A stretch of 64,000 bases of DNA, from contig NZ_BAGF01000147.1 of assembly GCF_000308755.1 (NCBI RefSeq), positions 1-64,000 on the forward strand, in the 5' to 3' direction. Shown piece after piece: positions 41,839 through 52,176 of this stretch. This DNA is from Nocardia pneumoniae NBRC 100136 (lineage in GTDB: Bacteria; Actinomycetota; Actinomycetes; Mycobacteriales; Mycobacteriaceae). Made by a program: the position numbers and the translations under genes. Numbering within the stretch: position 1 is the first letter of the stretch; the number at the start of each line of letters is the position of its first letter. The notes beneath the pieces were generated by a model. It worked only from the letters and a program-made list of their open reading frames with translations, was not told the origin of the DNA and ran no database searches.

Positions 41839-41847
41839 ATGTCCTCC

Positions 41848-43245
41848 TCAGCGTGTGCCCTCGGCCGCCGCCGCGAACACCGCTTTCAGCGTGGTCACGT
41901 AGCGTTCGACGGAGCCGTGCGCCACCGGCGTGTCCGGGTAGATGACGCTCAGCGTGGTTTCCGACGCGAACCGGTTGATCCAGATCAGCACCTGTTCGGA
42001 CGCGGCGCGATTGGCGTACAGCCCGCACGACCCCAGGTCGAAGAACTCGTTGCCGAGCAGCTCCCGGGTGTCCACGTAGGAGATCATCGGCGTGGACCAG
42101 CCCGGTTCCAGGGCGAGATCGGAGTCGGCGGGCAGCAGTTCCACCACGCGCTGGAACGAGGTCGGAGCCAGGCGCAGGCCGTTCTCGTAGGCGCGCTGCG
42201 CGATGGCCGCGGCTCTGGCGAAGGTGGTGGTGGCGCCGATCGGGAAGGCCACCGGCAGCAGCGTCGCGTACCACCCGACCGACGCGCGTTCCGCGGCGGT
42301 GCCGCGGGTGCTGACGGGCGTCATGCCGAAGTAGTAGTCGTTACCGATGAGTTCGCGTTCGGTCAGCGCCGCCGCGGCGAAGATGCCGCCGACGAATTCC
42401 GCCCCGTTGTCGCGGCAGACCCGCTCGAACCGCAGCGCGGTGCGCTCGTCGAACAGGGTGAGGGTGCGATGAGCGCTGCGGTTGTACATATCGGTGCGCC
42501 TACCCAGGTCCAGAGGGAAGGAGGGCAGTTCGCCGTCGTTTCCGCGGATGAGCTCCAGCCACTTCCGTACGCCGGGCGAGGCGAGCGTCATCCGGCCGGT
42601 GTACGCACGCTCGGCGGTGCAGTAGTCGAGGTAGCTGGCGGCGGGGGTCAGCATGCCGACGTCTTCCCACACCTCGCGCAGATACAGCAGCGCGAGGTCG
42701 AATCCGGACAGGTACTGGCCGAATCCGTCGGTGTGCAGATGATCGACCGCCAGGTAGACCGTGGTCGAATCCTCGCGGGCGATGGCACCGAAGGTGAAAC
42801 AGTCCCAGTCGAACGGCCCCGGCGTCGTCTTCTGGACATGATCGCGGATGGCACGGGCCTCGTCGACGAGGCCGTAATCGATCGGCACGAATTCGACGTC
42901 CTCCGCGGGCACGAGATGACGCTCGATCTCGCCGGTCGGGTCGACCCGGAACCAGGTCCGAAAGGTGTCGTGGCGCAACAGGAACGCGTTGACCGCTCGC
43001 GTCATCGCCGCCAGGTCGAGACTGCCGGTCGGGATCTCCGCGGTCACCAGGCACAGGCCCGAGTACCGGAAATCCGCCCCGGCATGCCGATCGGCGAGCC
43101 GGAGATACTGCTCCTGCTGATGTGACGGCGGAGCGGGGTGGACCGGCGCCCGGCGGGCGCGCGCCACCGACTCCGGTGCCGCCACCCAGCTGACCAGCCG
43201 GCCAGGCCCCGGCTCCCACTCATCGATCAGCCCGAAACTCACCAC
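41848..43245 (-). CDS. PapA-type polyketide-associated acyltransferase
   Basis: A 465-aa condensation-fold acyltransferase of the PapA/condensation superfamily, which would move an acyl chain from the PKS carrier protein to a hydroxyl acceptor. The active-site HxxxD is HLHTD in YLAVDHLHTDGFGQYL; FRTWFRVDPTGEIERHLVP upstream and NDYYFGMTPVSTRG later fit mycobacterial PapA proteins. It follows the PKS gene by 31 bp in the same operon. The acceptor (trehalose or another polyol/sugar in mycobacteria) cannot be assigned. The start is the first in-frame one at 43245. Confidence 0.88.
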   Translation of the reverse strand: MVSFGLIDEWEPGPGRLVSWVAAPESVARARRAPVHPAPPSHQQEQYLRLADRHAGADFRYSGLCLVTAEIPTGSLDLAAMTRAVNAFLLRHDTFRTWFRVDPTGEIERHLVPAEDVEFVPIDYGLVDEARAIRDHVQKTTPGPFDWDCFTFGAIAREDSTTVYLAVDHLHTDGFGQYLSGFDLALLYLREVWEDVGMLTPAASYLDYCTAERAYTGRMTLASPGVRKWLELIRGNDGELPSFPLDLGRRTDMYNRSAHRTLTLFDERTALRFERVCRDNGAEFVGGIFAAAALTERELIGNDYYFGMTPVSTRGTAAERASVGWYATLLPVAFPIGATTTFARAAAIAQRAYENGLRLAPTSFQRVVELLPADSDLALEPGWSTPMISYVDTRELLGNEFFDLGSCGLYANRAASEQVLIWINRFASETTLSVIYPDTPVAHGSVERYVTTLKAVFAAAAEGTR

Positions 43246-43276
43246 GATGACACCTCGTTTCGGCGATGGTGGCCGG

Positions 43277-46200
43277 TCACGGCCTGGCCTCGGCCGCCAC
43301 CAGCGCCGCGACCGGCTCCGCCGCGGCGCCGTTCGAGGCCATCGGCTCGGCCATCAGCGTGGCGGCGTCCGGAACTGCCTGCGACTGACCGACATCCGCG
43401 GCCAGGATCAGCTCCGCCACCTTCGGACCGGCCTGCTCCAGGCTGAACGACCGGCCCATCTGCAGCGACATCAGGTCGATGCCGAGCGTCTTGGTGACCC
43501 GCGCGCCGAGCTCCACCGCCATCAGCGAATCCAGCCCGAGTTCGGGCACCGGAACGGTCATGTCGATGGACTCGACCGGCACACCCATCACGACGGCGAG
43601 TTCCTCGGCCATCTTGCGGGCGACGAAGGCGCCGCGCTTGCTCTCCTCGATCGCGGCCACCTCGGCCCGCAGCCGGGCCAGTTCGGAGGTGTCCTTGGCG
43701 GAGGCCTGCGCGAGCGCGATGGTGCGGCCCGTGCGGGTCAGCTGCGGGAAGGTACCGGTCAGCTTGGCCCAGTCGGTCGGGATGATCGCCGCGCGAGCGA
43801 CGCCGAGGCGCAGCGTCTGCTCCAGGTACGCGGTGGCGTCGGCCATGTCGATCGGGTCGAAGCCGACCAGATCGAGGTACTTGCGGGCCGTCTCGTCGGA
43901 GGCCATGCCGCCCGTCGCGCCGGACAGGTGGCCCCAGCCGACGCACAGCGCCCGCTCGCCCGCCCGGGACCATTCCTCGGCCAGCGACTCCACCGCCACG
44001 TTCGCCGCACAGTAGTTGTACTGACCGTAGATGCCGTACATCGAACCGCCCGAGGAGCACAGCACGAACATGTCCAACCCGATCCCGGCGTCGGCCACGG
44101 CTCGATGCAGCAGCCGGGCGCCGTGCACCTTCGGGCGGTATACCTCGGCCAATTGCTCGAATTCCATTGCCGCCAAGCGGTTGTCGGCCACCGCGCCCGC
44201 CGCGTGGAACACCCCGCGCAGCGGGTGCTCGCCGCTGTGGGCCCGCGCGACGATCGCGGCGACAGCCTGCGGGTCGGTCACGTCGGCATGCTCCTCGACC
44301 ACGTCGACGCCGATGGTGCGCCACGCCTCGAGCTGCCTGCGCGCCTCCTCCGTGCTCGCGCCGCCGCGGCCGAGCAGTACCAGCCGCCGCGCCCCGCGCA
44401 GCACCAGCCAGCGCCCGATGGCCATTCCGAAGCCACCGAACCCACCGGTGACGAGATAGGTCGCGGCGCTGTCGATCTCGACCTCGGGGAGGTAGGGCCG
44501 CACCGCAGGCGTGGGCGAATCCATGCGCAGTGCGATCCGGGCGAGCCCGGTCGAGCGGATGGTCTCCTCGAAGGCCCTGGCCACCTCGTCGCTCTCGAAC
44601 AGCGTGTAGGGCAGCGGTGTGTAGGTACCGGCGAGCACCTTCTCGTAGACCCGCTGCAGCAGCCGGGCCAGCCGCTGCGCGTCGACGGCGACCAGGCGGT
44701 CCAGATCCATCGAGAAGTACGCCACGTTCTTGTCGAAGTTGGCCAGCTCGAGCAGGCCGCCGGTGTAGATGTCGGCCTTGCCGACCTCGACGATGCGCCC
44801 GAATTCCGCGACGGCGTTGAAGTTCTGGCGCAGGATCTCGCCCGGCGCGCTGCTGAGCACGACCTCGACGCCCTTGCCGCCGGTCAGTTCCAGTACGTCG
44901 TCGACGAAGTTCAGCGAGCGCGAGTCGATCGCGTGATCGGCGCCGAGCGCGAGCACGTGGGCGCGGCGCTCGTCCGTACTGGCGGTGCCGATGATGCGCG
45001 CCCCGCGGTCCTTGGCCACCTGGATCGCGGCCGTGCCGACGCCGCCCGCGGCGCCGTGGATCAGCACCGTCTCGCCCGGTTCCAGCCGGGCCAGATCCAG
45101 CAGCGCGTACTCGGCCGTGCCGAAGGCGATGGTGCTGGTGCAGTACGCGGGATCGGCGTCGGCAGGCAGCGGGATCGTCAGCTGCCGGTCGACGACCACG
45201 TAGCGCCGCATCATGCCCTTGGCGGCGACCGCGACCAGATCGCCGACCGTGAGGTCGGTGATCCCCTCGCCCACGCGCACCACCTCGCCGACGCCCTCCA
45301 TCCCGGGCACCGTGCCGAAATAGGTGGGCGCGAGCTCTCGCTCGCCGAGCAGGCCGATGACCTTGAGCGGATCCTTGTAATTGAGGCCGACGATCTTCAT
45401 CCGCACCTCGACCCGGCCCGGTCCCGGTTCCCGCCGGGGGCACCGCCGCCACGCCAGCGCCGACAGCAGCCGGGTCCTGGGCAGGTCCAGCGCGAAGTTG
45501 GCCTCCGGGTCGGTCAGCGGTTCGGCGGTGTCGAGGGCGTCGAGGCGCTCCTGCAGCGGCTTGATCACGACCGGGGCCCAGCGCTTGCCCGCGCGCAGCA
45601 CGACCTCGTCGAGGTTGTCGTTCCAGAACGCGCCCGGCACGGCCAGTTCCTTGATCAGCGCGGCGATCTCGGTGTCGGGTTCCACGTCGATCAGCCGCCA
45701 GCGCAGCGCCGACTGTTCATTGAGCAGTACCCGGCGCGCACCGGCCAGCGCGGCATGATTCGAGTTCGGCGGGATCGGACTGTCCGGCAGCGCGAACGCC
45801 CGCTCGGTCACCAAGGTGGCATGACACCACCCGTCGCCGAAGACGCTCTTGGGTCCCTCCTCGGTGGTTTCGGGGTGGACGAACGCGTCGAGGGCGACCG
45901 CGATCCGCTCCAGGGTCCACAGGTCGGCGAGATCGTCTTCGACGGTCCCCGCGACCACGCACACGTGCAGCCGGTCGGCGCCCTCCGCCTTGGCGGCCGC
46001 CAGTGTCGCTGCCAGATCGGAGGCGAGTTCGCGAGCCGTCACGGCGGGCACGTAGAGCCGCGAGCCCGGGACGGCGGCGGCCAGCTGCCCCGCACGGCGG
46101 CAGCCGCTGCCCAGCGCGACGATTACGGTGGTCACCGAATCTTGCGGCAGCGCAGCAGGATCGAGGGGTTCGCGCTGTTCCAACGTTTCGGCGTAGTAGA

Positions 46201-49200
46201 AGTCGACCATCCGATGCAGTGGATCCTGGCCCGGCGCGAGTGCACCGATCTGCAGGCCGCTCAACCGCATCACGAGGTTGTGTTCGTCGTCGAGCAGATC
46301 CACGTCGGCACGCAGCCGGGCGCGGGGATCGCGACGCGCCACCACGGTGATCCGCTCGGGCAGCGGCGCCACCAGCCGCACGGCCGCGACACCGACCGGC
46401 ACCAGCGTGCCCTCGTCGATCCGGGCGTCGGCGAACAGCAGAGCCGCGGACTGCATCGCGGCATCGACGACCGTGGGGTGGGCGAGGTGGCCGGAGTCCG
46501 CGGCGATGGTGCCGTCGACGGTGGCCACGACCGCCTCCGCACCGACGCGCACGGAGGTGACGCGGCGGAAGGCCGGGCCGTACTGCAGCCCGGCCGCGGC
46601 CAGCCCGCTGTAGAACATCTGCGGGTCGACGTCCAGACCGACGTCCAGGGTGGGAACCGTGACCTTCGTAGGCTTGTGGCTGCCGGTCAGCGTGCGGCCG
46701 AACGCGTGCACCGTCCAGGCCGTCCCGGTCGCGGAGCGCGATCGGATCATGAAGCGGCCGCTGGCCTCCTCGACGGTCAGCGCCACCAGCGGCACATCCG
46801 GCGCGCCCATGATCAGCGGGGCCACGAACCGAACCTGTTCCAGCGCAACGCGTTCCACGCCCAGACGGGCGGCCGTGGCGCTCAGCGCGGCATCCAGGTA
46901 CGCCGCGCCCGGCATGATCTTGACGCCGTTGACCACATGGTCGGCCAGCCATGGCAGCAGTTCGGTGCCGACCTGCAGCAGCCAGTCCGGCCTGCCCTCG
47001 ACGTCGGGGTCGCCGAGCATGGCGTAGGTGCCGGGGGTGCCCAACCGTGCCTGCTCGAACAGCGGCAGCGCCGAATGCAGCCGGGCCCGCTGCCAGGGAT
47101 AGCGCGGCAGCGGCACGTGCGGGGTGGCGGGGTGATGCGCCGGGAACAACTCGTCGAGGTCGAGCACGCCCGCGCCGTACAGGCCGACGAGGGTGCGGCG
47201 GATGCTCACCGAATCCGGCTGCTTGCGATCCAGTGTCGCCACCGTCGTGCCGTTGACGTCCGCGCCGAGCAGAGCCTCGCGAATGTTGCCCGACAGCACC
47301 GGGTGCGGGCCGACCTCCAGGAAGACCCGGCTGGCCGCGCCGATCAGCTTGGTGACCGCGTCGGCGAACCGGACCGGCTGCCGCACGTTCGCGCACCAGT
47401 ACTCGGCGTCCCAGTCGGGGCCGGAAACCGGCTCGCCGGTGACCGAGGAGTACAGCGGCACGGTCGGCGCCATCGGGCTCAGCCCGGCCAGCGCCGCACG
47501 CAGCTCGTCCAGGATGGGGTCCATCAACCGGCTGTGGTATGGCACCTCGACGCGCAGTCGGCGCGCGAAAACGCCGTCCTCGGTGAGCTTTTCGGCGATC
47601 TCGTCCAGGCGGTCGACGTCACCGGACAAGGTCAGCGAGCTCGCGCTGTTGATCGCGGCGACATCCACCCGCCGGTCGTCGCCGACGAGCTCGCGGACCT
47701 GCTCGAGCGACATCCCGACCGCGAGCATGCCGCCCGAACCGGCGGTCGTCGCCTGCAACCGGGCCCGGTGATAGGCCACCAGCACCGCGTCACGCAGCGA
47801 CAGCATGCCGCTGACGTAGGCCGCCGACACCTCACCGACGCTGTGCCCCACCACGGCTGCGGGCCGGATGCCGTACTCGGCCAGCTCCCGCACCAGCGCC
47901 ACCTGCACGAGGAAGTTGGCTGGTTGCGCCACCTCGGTGCTGCCGACCCGTGACTGCTCCTCGGGCCGCAGCAGCTCCTCGATGATCGACCAGCCCGCGA
48001 TCGCGCGGAACTCCGTATCGATCGACGCGGCGGTCTCGGCGAACACGCCATCGCCGCTGAGCAGTTCACGGGCCATCCCCCACCACTGCGGACCCATGCC
48101 CGAGAACACGAACACCGGTTCGGCTGTCCGCGCCACGATCGTCCGCGCCGCGTCGCGGCCCTCTCCGGCGGCGAACCGGCGCAGATCCCGGACCAGGTCG
48201 GCGGTGTCGCCGACCAGCATGCCCGTGCGGTACTGATGGTGTGCCATGCGGGTCCACGCGGCCTCGGCCAGCCGGTCCGGGTCGGCGCCCGCGGTGATCA
48301 GATCGGCGAACCGGCCGGCCAGCGCACGTGCCGCGCCGGTACTGCGCGCCGAAACCGGCAGGACGCCGAAATGCCGTGCGCGCGAGGGAGGTTCGGTGTG
48401 GTCCGGCCGAAACTCCTGCAGAATGGCGTGGGCGTTGGTGCCGCCGTAGCCGAAGCCGTTGACCGCGATCGTCATCGGCTCGGCGTCGTCGGGCAGCGTT
48501 TCCGCCTCGAGCTGGACGTGCAGTCCCAACTCGTCGAAGGGAATGTCGGGATTGGGTTTGTCGAGCCAGCCCTGCGGCGGGATGGTGCGATGGTGGATCG
48601 CCAGCGCCGATTTGATCACGCTCGCGATACCGGCCGAGGCCTCGGTGTGACCGAGTGTCGACTTCACCGAGCCGACGCCCAGCGAGCGCGTGCGCCCCGC
48701 GGCCGCGCCGAAAACCCGTCCGAGCGCGCGCAACTCGACCGGATCGCCGACCAGCGTGCCGGTACCGTGCGCCTCGACATAGGTGATCGTGTCCGGCGCG
48801 AGCCCCGCGCGCCCGCATACCGAACGAGCCAGGGCTTCTTGGGATTCGGCGTTGGGCACGGTGATCGCCGTGGTACGGCCGTCCTGATTGGAGCCGGTCG
48901 CCTTGACCACCGCGTAGATCCGGTCGCCGTCGCCGATGGCGTCGTCGAGCTTCTTCAGTACCACCATGCCCGCGCCCTCGCCGCGCCCGTAGCCGTCGGC
49001 CGAGGCGTCGAAGGACTTGCAGCGGCCGTCCGCGGCCAGGAAGCCGCCCTTGCACATCAGTACGAACGTCTCCGGTTGCAGCATCACGTTCACGCCGCCC
49101 GCGAGCGCCACCTCGCAGTCGCCGTTCTCGAGCGCCTGACACGCGAGGTGAAAGGCGACCAGCGACGAGGAGCACGCGGTGTCGACCGTGAGAGCGGGGC

Positions 49201-49696
49201 CGACCAGGTTGAGCGTGTAGGCGATCCGGTTGGACAGCATGGTGTAGGACGCACTGGCCGGGGTGTGCATGTCGGTGTAGAACAGGGCCGGGCCGACCAC
49301 GCCGATCACCGACTGGTCCACCACGAACCCGCCGACGTACACGCCGACCGACCCGCCCGCCGCGTGCCGCGCCATCCCGGCGTCGTCGAGCGCCTCCCAG
49401 GTCACCTCGAGCATCAGGCGCTGCTGCGGATCCAGCACGGTCGCCTCGCGGGCGGAGATGCCGAAGAAGTCCGGGTCGAACTCCCACGGGTCGCTCGTCA
49501 TGAATGCCGCGCGCTTGGTGTAGCTGCGGCCCGGTGTGCGCGGTTCCGGATCGTAGTAGCGGCGGTAATCCCAGCGATCGGCCGGTATCTCGATCACACC
49601 GTCGCGTTTGTCCAGGACGAATTCCCAAAAGGTGTCGGGCGAGTCGATTCCGCCTGCGAATCTGCAGCCGATGCCGACAATTGCAATATCCGACAT
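43277..49696 (-). CDS. Highly reducing type I polyketide synthase (mas/Pks2-like), KS-AT-DH-ER-KR-ACP
   Basis: A 2139-aa single-module synthase. KS: Cys175 in VDTACSSS, His310 in EAHGTGT, His350 in GHTEAS. AT: Ser619 in GHSVGEVS. DH: H920xxxG924xxxxP929 and Asp1078. ER: HGAAGGVGTAAIQ at 1548-1559. KR: TGGFGGFG at 1750-1757 and Tyr1895. ACP: Ser2057 in LGLDSLMAVEL. All six domains look active, so it should extend a fatty acyl starter fully reduced, as mycobacterial Mas, Pks2 and Pks5 do. There is no thioesterase; release would fall to the PapA-type protein next door. AT choice (malonyl or methylmalonyl) is undecided. ATG 49696 has GGAGG upstream. Confidence 0.95.
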   Translation of the reverse strand: MSDIAIVGIGCRFAGGIDSPDTFWEFVLDKRDGVIEIPADRWDYRRYYDPEPRTPGRSYTKRAAFMTSDPWEFDPDFFGISAREATVLDPQQRLMLEVTWEALDDAGMARHAAGGSVGVYVGGFVVDQSVIGVVGPALFYTDMHTPASASYTMLSNRIAYTLNLVGPALTVDTACSSSLVAFHLACQALENGDCEVALAGGVNVMLQPETFVLMCKGGFLAADGRCKSFDASADGYGRGEGAGMVVLKKLDDAIGDGDRIYAVVKATGSNQDGRTTAITVPNAESQEALARSVCGRAGLAPDTITYVEAHGTGTLVGDPVELRALGRVFGAAAGRTRSLGVGSVKSTLGHTEASAGIASVIKSALAIHHRTIPPQGWLDKPNPDIPFDELGLHVQLEAETLPDDAEPMTIAVNGFGYGGTNAHAILQEFRPDHTEPPSRARHFGVLPVSARSTGAARALAGRFADLITAGADPDRLAEAAWTRMAHHQYRTGMLVGDTADLVRDLRRFAAGEGRDAARTIVARTAEPVFVFSGMGPQWWGMARELLSGDGVFAETAASIDTEFRAIAGWSIIEELLRPEEQSRVGSTEVAQPANFLVQVALVRELAEYGIRPAAVVGHSVGEVSAAYVSGMLSLRDAVLVAYHRARLQATTAGSGGMLAVGMSLEQVRELVGDDRRVDVAAINSASSLTLSGDVDRLDEIAEKLTEDGVFARRLRVEVPYHSRLMDPILDELRAALAGLSPMAPTVPLYSSVTGEPVSGPDWDAEYWCANVRQPVRFADAVTKLIGAASRVFLEVGPHPVLSGNIREALLGADVNGTTVATLDRKQPDSVSIRRTLVGLYGAGVLDLDELFPAHHPATPHVPLPRYPWQRARLHSALPLFEQARLGTPGTYAMLGDPDVEGRPDWLLQVGTELLPWLADHVVNGVKIMPGAAYLDAALSATAARLGVERVALEQVRFVAPLIMGAPDVPLVALTVEEASGRFMIRSRSATGTAWTVHAFGRTLTGSHKPTKVTVPTLDVGLDVDPQMFYSGLAAAGLQYGPAFRRVTSVRVGAEAVVATVDGTIAADSGHLAHPTVVDAAMQSAALLFADARIDEGTLVPVGVAAVRLVAPLPERITVVARRDPRARLRADVDLLDDEHNLVMRLSGLQIGALAPGQDPLHRMVDFYYAETLEQREPLDPAALPQDSVTTVIVALGSGCRRAGQLAAAVPGSRLYVPAVTARELASDLAATLAAAKAEGADRLHVCVVAGTVEDDLADLWTLERIAVALDAFVHPETTEEGPKSVFGDGWCHATLVTERAFALPDSPIPPNSNHAALAGARRVLLNEQSALRWRLIDVEPDTEIAALIKELAVPGAFWNDNLDEVVLRAGKRWAPVVIKPLQERLDALDTAEPLTDPEANFALDLPRTRLLSALAWRRCPRREPGPGRVEVRMKIVGLNYKDPLKVIGLLGERELAPTYFGTVPGMEGVGEVVRVGEGITDLTVGDLVAVAAKGMMRRYVVVDRQLTIPLPADADPAYCTSTIAFGTAEYALLDLARLEPGETVLIHGAAGGVGTAAIQVAKDRGARIIGTASTDERRAHVLALGADHAIDSRSLNFVDDVLELTGGKGVEVVLSSAPGEILRQNFNAVAEFGRIVEVGKADIYTGGLLELANFDKNVAYFSMDLDRLVAVDAQRLARLLQRVYEKVLAGTYTPLPYTLFESDEVARAFEETIRSTGLARIALRMDSPTPAVRPYLPEVEIDSAATYLVTGGFGGFGMAIGRWLVLRGARRLVLLGRGGASTEEARRQLEAWRTIGVDVVEEHADVTDPQAVAAIVARAHSGEHPLRGVFHAAGAVADNRLAAMEFEQLAEVYRPKVHGARLLHRAVADAGIGLDMFVLCSSGGSMYGIYGQYNYCAANVAVESLAEEWSRAGERALCVGWGHLSGATGGMASDETARKYLDLVGFDPIDMADATAYLEQTLRLGVARAAIIPTDWAKLTGTFPQLTRTGRTIALAQASAKDTSELARLRAEVAAIEESKRGAFVARKMAEELAVVMGVPVESIDMTVPVPELGLDSLMAVELGARVTKTLGIDLMSLQMGRSFSLEQAGPKVAELILAADVGQSQAVPDAATLMAEPMASNGAAAEPVAALVAAEARP

Positions 49697-49963
49697 GCAC
49701 ATCCTCCGGGTCGAATCCAGTTGATCGCCATTCTTCTCCGGCGATCCACGAATTAGCGTGTGCGCGATTGGCAATGGCCCCAGCGTAACGGCCGCCACAC
49801 CAGCCGTCGCTCGCTCAGGGAGAGTTCACAATCCCCCGACCAACCGGCTTGTGGCATTTCGAAATTCCGGGTTCTTCGGCCGTGAAAAGGCTTGGGGTTG
49901 CCTATCTTTCACCTGTTCGTAGACCCTCGTCGAAATACGATGTCATGCGATTAGGAGGCGGCA
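49697..49963. promoter_or_regulatory. Divergent promoter region of the lipid locus
   Basis: A 267-bp gap from which the PKS operon is read leftward and the MMPL gene rightward. It is less GC-rich than its surroundings near 49850-49950. No specific operator was identified. Confidence 0.45.
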
Positions 49964-52156
49964 TTGTTCGCCGAGTTCACGCGCTGGACCGATACGCTTG
50001 TCCGGCGGCGATTCACCGTCATCGGGCTCGTCGTCGCGGGACTGCTCGCGCTCGGTGTGTACGGCCTCGGGTTGGGCGATCACCTCAGCGTCAGCGGGTG
50101 GCACGATCCCACGTCCGAATCGGCGCGGGCGGCTCGGCTGAAAAACGAGGCCTTCGGCCACGACCACATCGCCGACGTGCTCTTGTTGTTCCACGCCCCG
50201 TCAGGCAAAACGATCGATGATCCCACCTTCGCCGCAACGGTCGTCGGCCACTTGAACGGCCTGCCGCAACGCTTTCCAGGCCAGATCACCAAGATCAACG
50301 CCACCTACTGGCCCACCGACACCGGCCTCGCGCTGCCGGATATCTTCGGCTCCGAGGGCCGCGACTACGCCTTCGCCTCCGTCGCCATTCGCGGCAACGG
50401 CGACACGGAGGTGATGCGCAACTACCGAAAGGTCGCCGACCAGTTCCGGATACCCGGCATCGATATGGAGATCGCGGGCGGGCAGCCGGTCGCGGCGGCT
50501 CTCAACGACACCATGGCCCACGACCAGCGACGCATGGAGCTGTTCGCCGTTCCCGCCGTGGCGGTGCTGCTGTTCTTCCTGTTCGGCGGCGTCGTGGCGG
50601 CCGCGCTCCCGCTCATCGTCGGCGGGCTGACCGTGCTGGGGGCGTGGGGGATCATTCGCGCCCTGACCACGGTCACCGAGGTGAACTCCTTCGTCTCGCC
50701 GGTGGTCTCGATGATCGGTCTCGGCCTGGCCATCGACTACGGCCTGTTCATCGTGAGCCGGTTCCGGGAGGAGCTGGCCGACGGCCACGAGGTGCCCGAC
50801 GCGGTACGGCGCGCGGTCGCCACCGCCGGGCGGACCGTCGTGTTCTCCGCGACCATCGTGGTGGTCGCCGCGACCGCCATTCTGCTGTTCCCGCAGGGCT
50901 TCCTGCGCTCTTTCGCCTTCGGCGCGATGGTGACGGTGGCACTGGCGGCGCTGATCTCGATCACATTGCTGCCCGCCATGCTGGCCGTGCTCGGCCGGCG
51001 CGTGGACTGGCTGGGGTTCAACCGGTTCCATAAGCGCCGGGCGAGCGATCGCGGGCAGCACAATGCGTGGGGCCGGGTCGCCGGGTGGGTCATGAGAAGG
51101 CCGCTGGCCGTGGCCGTTGTGCTGGTGGCCGTGCTGGTCGTGCTCATCGTCCCGGTGCGCGAGGTGGCCTTCGGCGGCATCACCGAGCGCTTCCTGCCGC
51201 CGCGGCATCCGGCCCGCACGGCGCAGCAGCACTTCGATCAGGTCTTCCCGCTGCGGCAGATCAATCCGGTCGACCTGGTGCTGATCACCCATAACACGGC
51301 CGACGTCGACGCGGTGGTCGCGCAGGCCGGCCGGGCCCCCGGACTCATCGCGCCGTTTCCGCGCGCACTGCAGGGACCGGGGCATCCGAGCGTTTACACC
51401 ACCTCGACCGTGTTGCGCGACGCGCACGACGCGAACGCGACCATCGACTACCTGCGGTCCATGCCCGTGCCGAAAGGAACGACCGTGCTGGTCGGCGGGC
51501 AGCCCGCGCTGCAGCGCGACAGCGTCGACGCGCTGCTGCGCCGGATGCCGCTGATGATCGCGCTCGTCTTTCTCGTCACCACCGTGCTGATGGTGCTGGC
51601 CTTCGGCTCAGTGGTGCTGCCGTTGCAGGCCGCGGCGCTGAATCTGCTCGGGCTCGGCTCCACGCTCGGCATTCTCACCTGGATCTTCGTCGAGGGTCAC
51701 GGCGCGGGTCTGCTGGACTTCACCCCGCAGCCGATCATGGCGCTGGTGCTGGTGCTGATCATCGCCGTGATCTACGGCCTGTCCACCGACTACGAGATAT
51801 TCCTGCTCGCCCGCATCGTGGAGGCGCGGGCGGCCGGTGCGACGACCACCGAGGCGGTACGCGTCGGCATCGCGCGCACCGGCTGGATCATCACCGCCGC
51901 CGCCCTGATCCTGTTGGTGGTGACCGGGGCCTTCGCCCTGTCGGATCTGGTCATGATGCAGTACATCGCCTACGGCATGGTCGCGGCGCTGTTCATCGAC
52001 GCGACGGTCCTGCGCCTGCTGCTGGTGCCCGCGACCATGCGGCTACTCGGCGACACCTGCTGGTGGGCCCCGTCCTGGCTGCGGCGCGGCGTGCGGCGCC
52101 GCGCCGCTCCCGAGCCCGAGGATTTCCGGACCGAAGCTGTCTCAGAACGCCCGTAG
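49964..52156 (+). CDS. MMPL family lipid transporter
   Basis: A 730-aa RND-type transporter of the MMPL family, exporting lipids or their precursors. It has two repeats, each with one helix, a periplasmic loop and five helices. Signature parts are GLGDHLSVSGWHDPTSESARAA, MIGLGLAIDYGLFIVSRFREEL and, in the second half, VLIIAVIYGLSTDYEIFLLARI (the Asp-Tyr pairs of the proton relay). At 730 aa it is the short form lacking the long C-terminal tail of some mycobacterial MmpL proteins. Start TTG 49964 has AGGAGG upstream. Divergent from the PKS operon, so it most likely exports that product. Confidence 0.92.
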   Translation: MFAEFTRWTDTLVRRRFTVIGLVVAGLLALGVYGLGLGDHLSVSGWHDPTSESARAARLKNEAFGHDHIADVLLLFHAPSGKTIDDPTFAATVVGHLNGLPQRFPGQITKINATYWPTDTGLALPDIFGSEGRDYAFASVAIRGNGDTEVMRNYRKVADQFRIPGIDMEIAGGQPVAAALNDTMAHDQRRMELFAVPAVAVLLFFLFGGVVAAALPLIVGGLTVLGAWGIIRALTTVTEVNSFVSPVVSMIGLGLAIDYGLFIVSRFREELADGHEVPDAVRRAVATAGRTVVFSATIVVVAATAILLFPQGFLRSFAFGAMVTVALAALISITLLPAMLAVLGRRVDWLGFNRFHKRRASDRGQHNAWGRVAGWVMRRPLAVAVVLVAVLVVLIVPVREVAFGGITERFLPPRHPARTAQQHFDQVFPLRQINPVDLVLITHNTADVDAVVAQAGRAPGLIAPFPRALQGPGHPSVYTTSTVLRDAHDANATIDYLRSMPVPKGTTVLVGGQPALQRDSVDALLRRMPLMIALVFLVTTVLMVLAFGSVVLPLQAAALNLLGLGSTLGILTWIFVEGHGAGLLDFTPQPIMALVLVLIIAVIYGLSTDYEIFLLARIVEARAAGATTTEAVRVGIARTGWIITAAALILLVVTGAFALSDLVMMQYIAYGMVAALFIDATVLRLLLVPATMRLLGDTCWWAPSWLRRGVRRRAAPEPEDFRTEAVSERP

Positions 52157-52176
52157 CCCGACCGGGACGGGCGCGG

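Noticed and set aside
43247..47953. Very long plus-strand open frame (about 1570 codons)
   Set aside because: Antisense to the PKS, whose six domains with active-site residues are unmistakable; the plus-strand translation is low-complexity.
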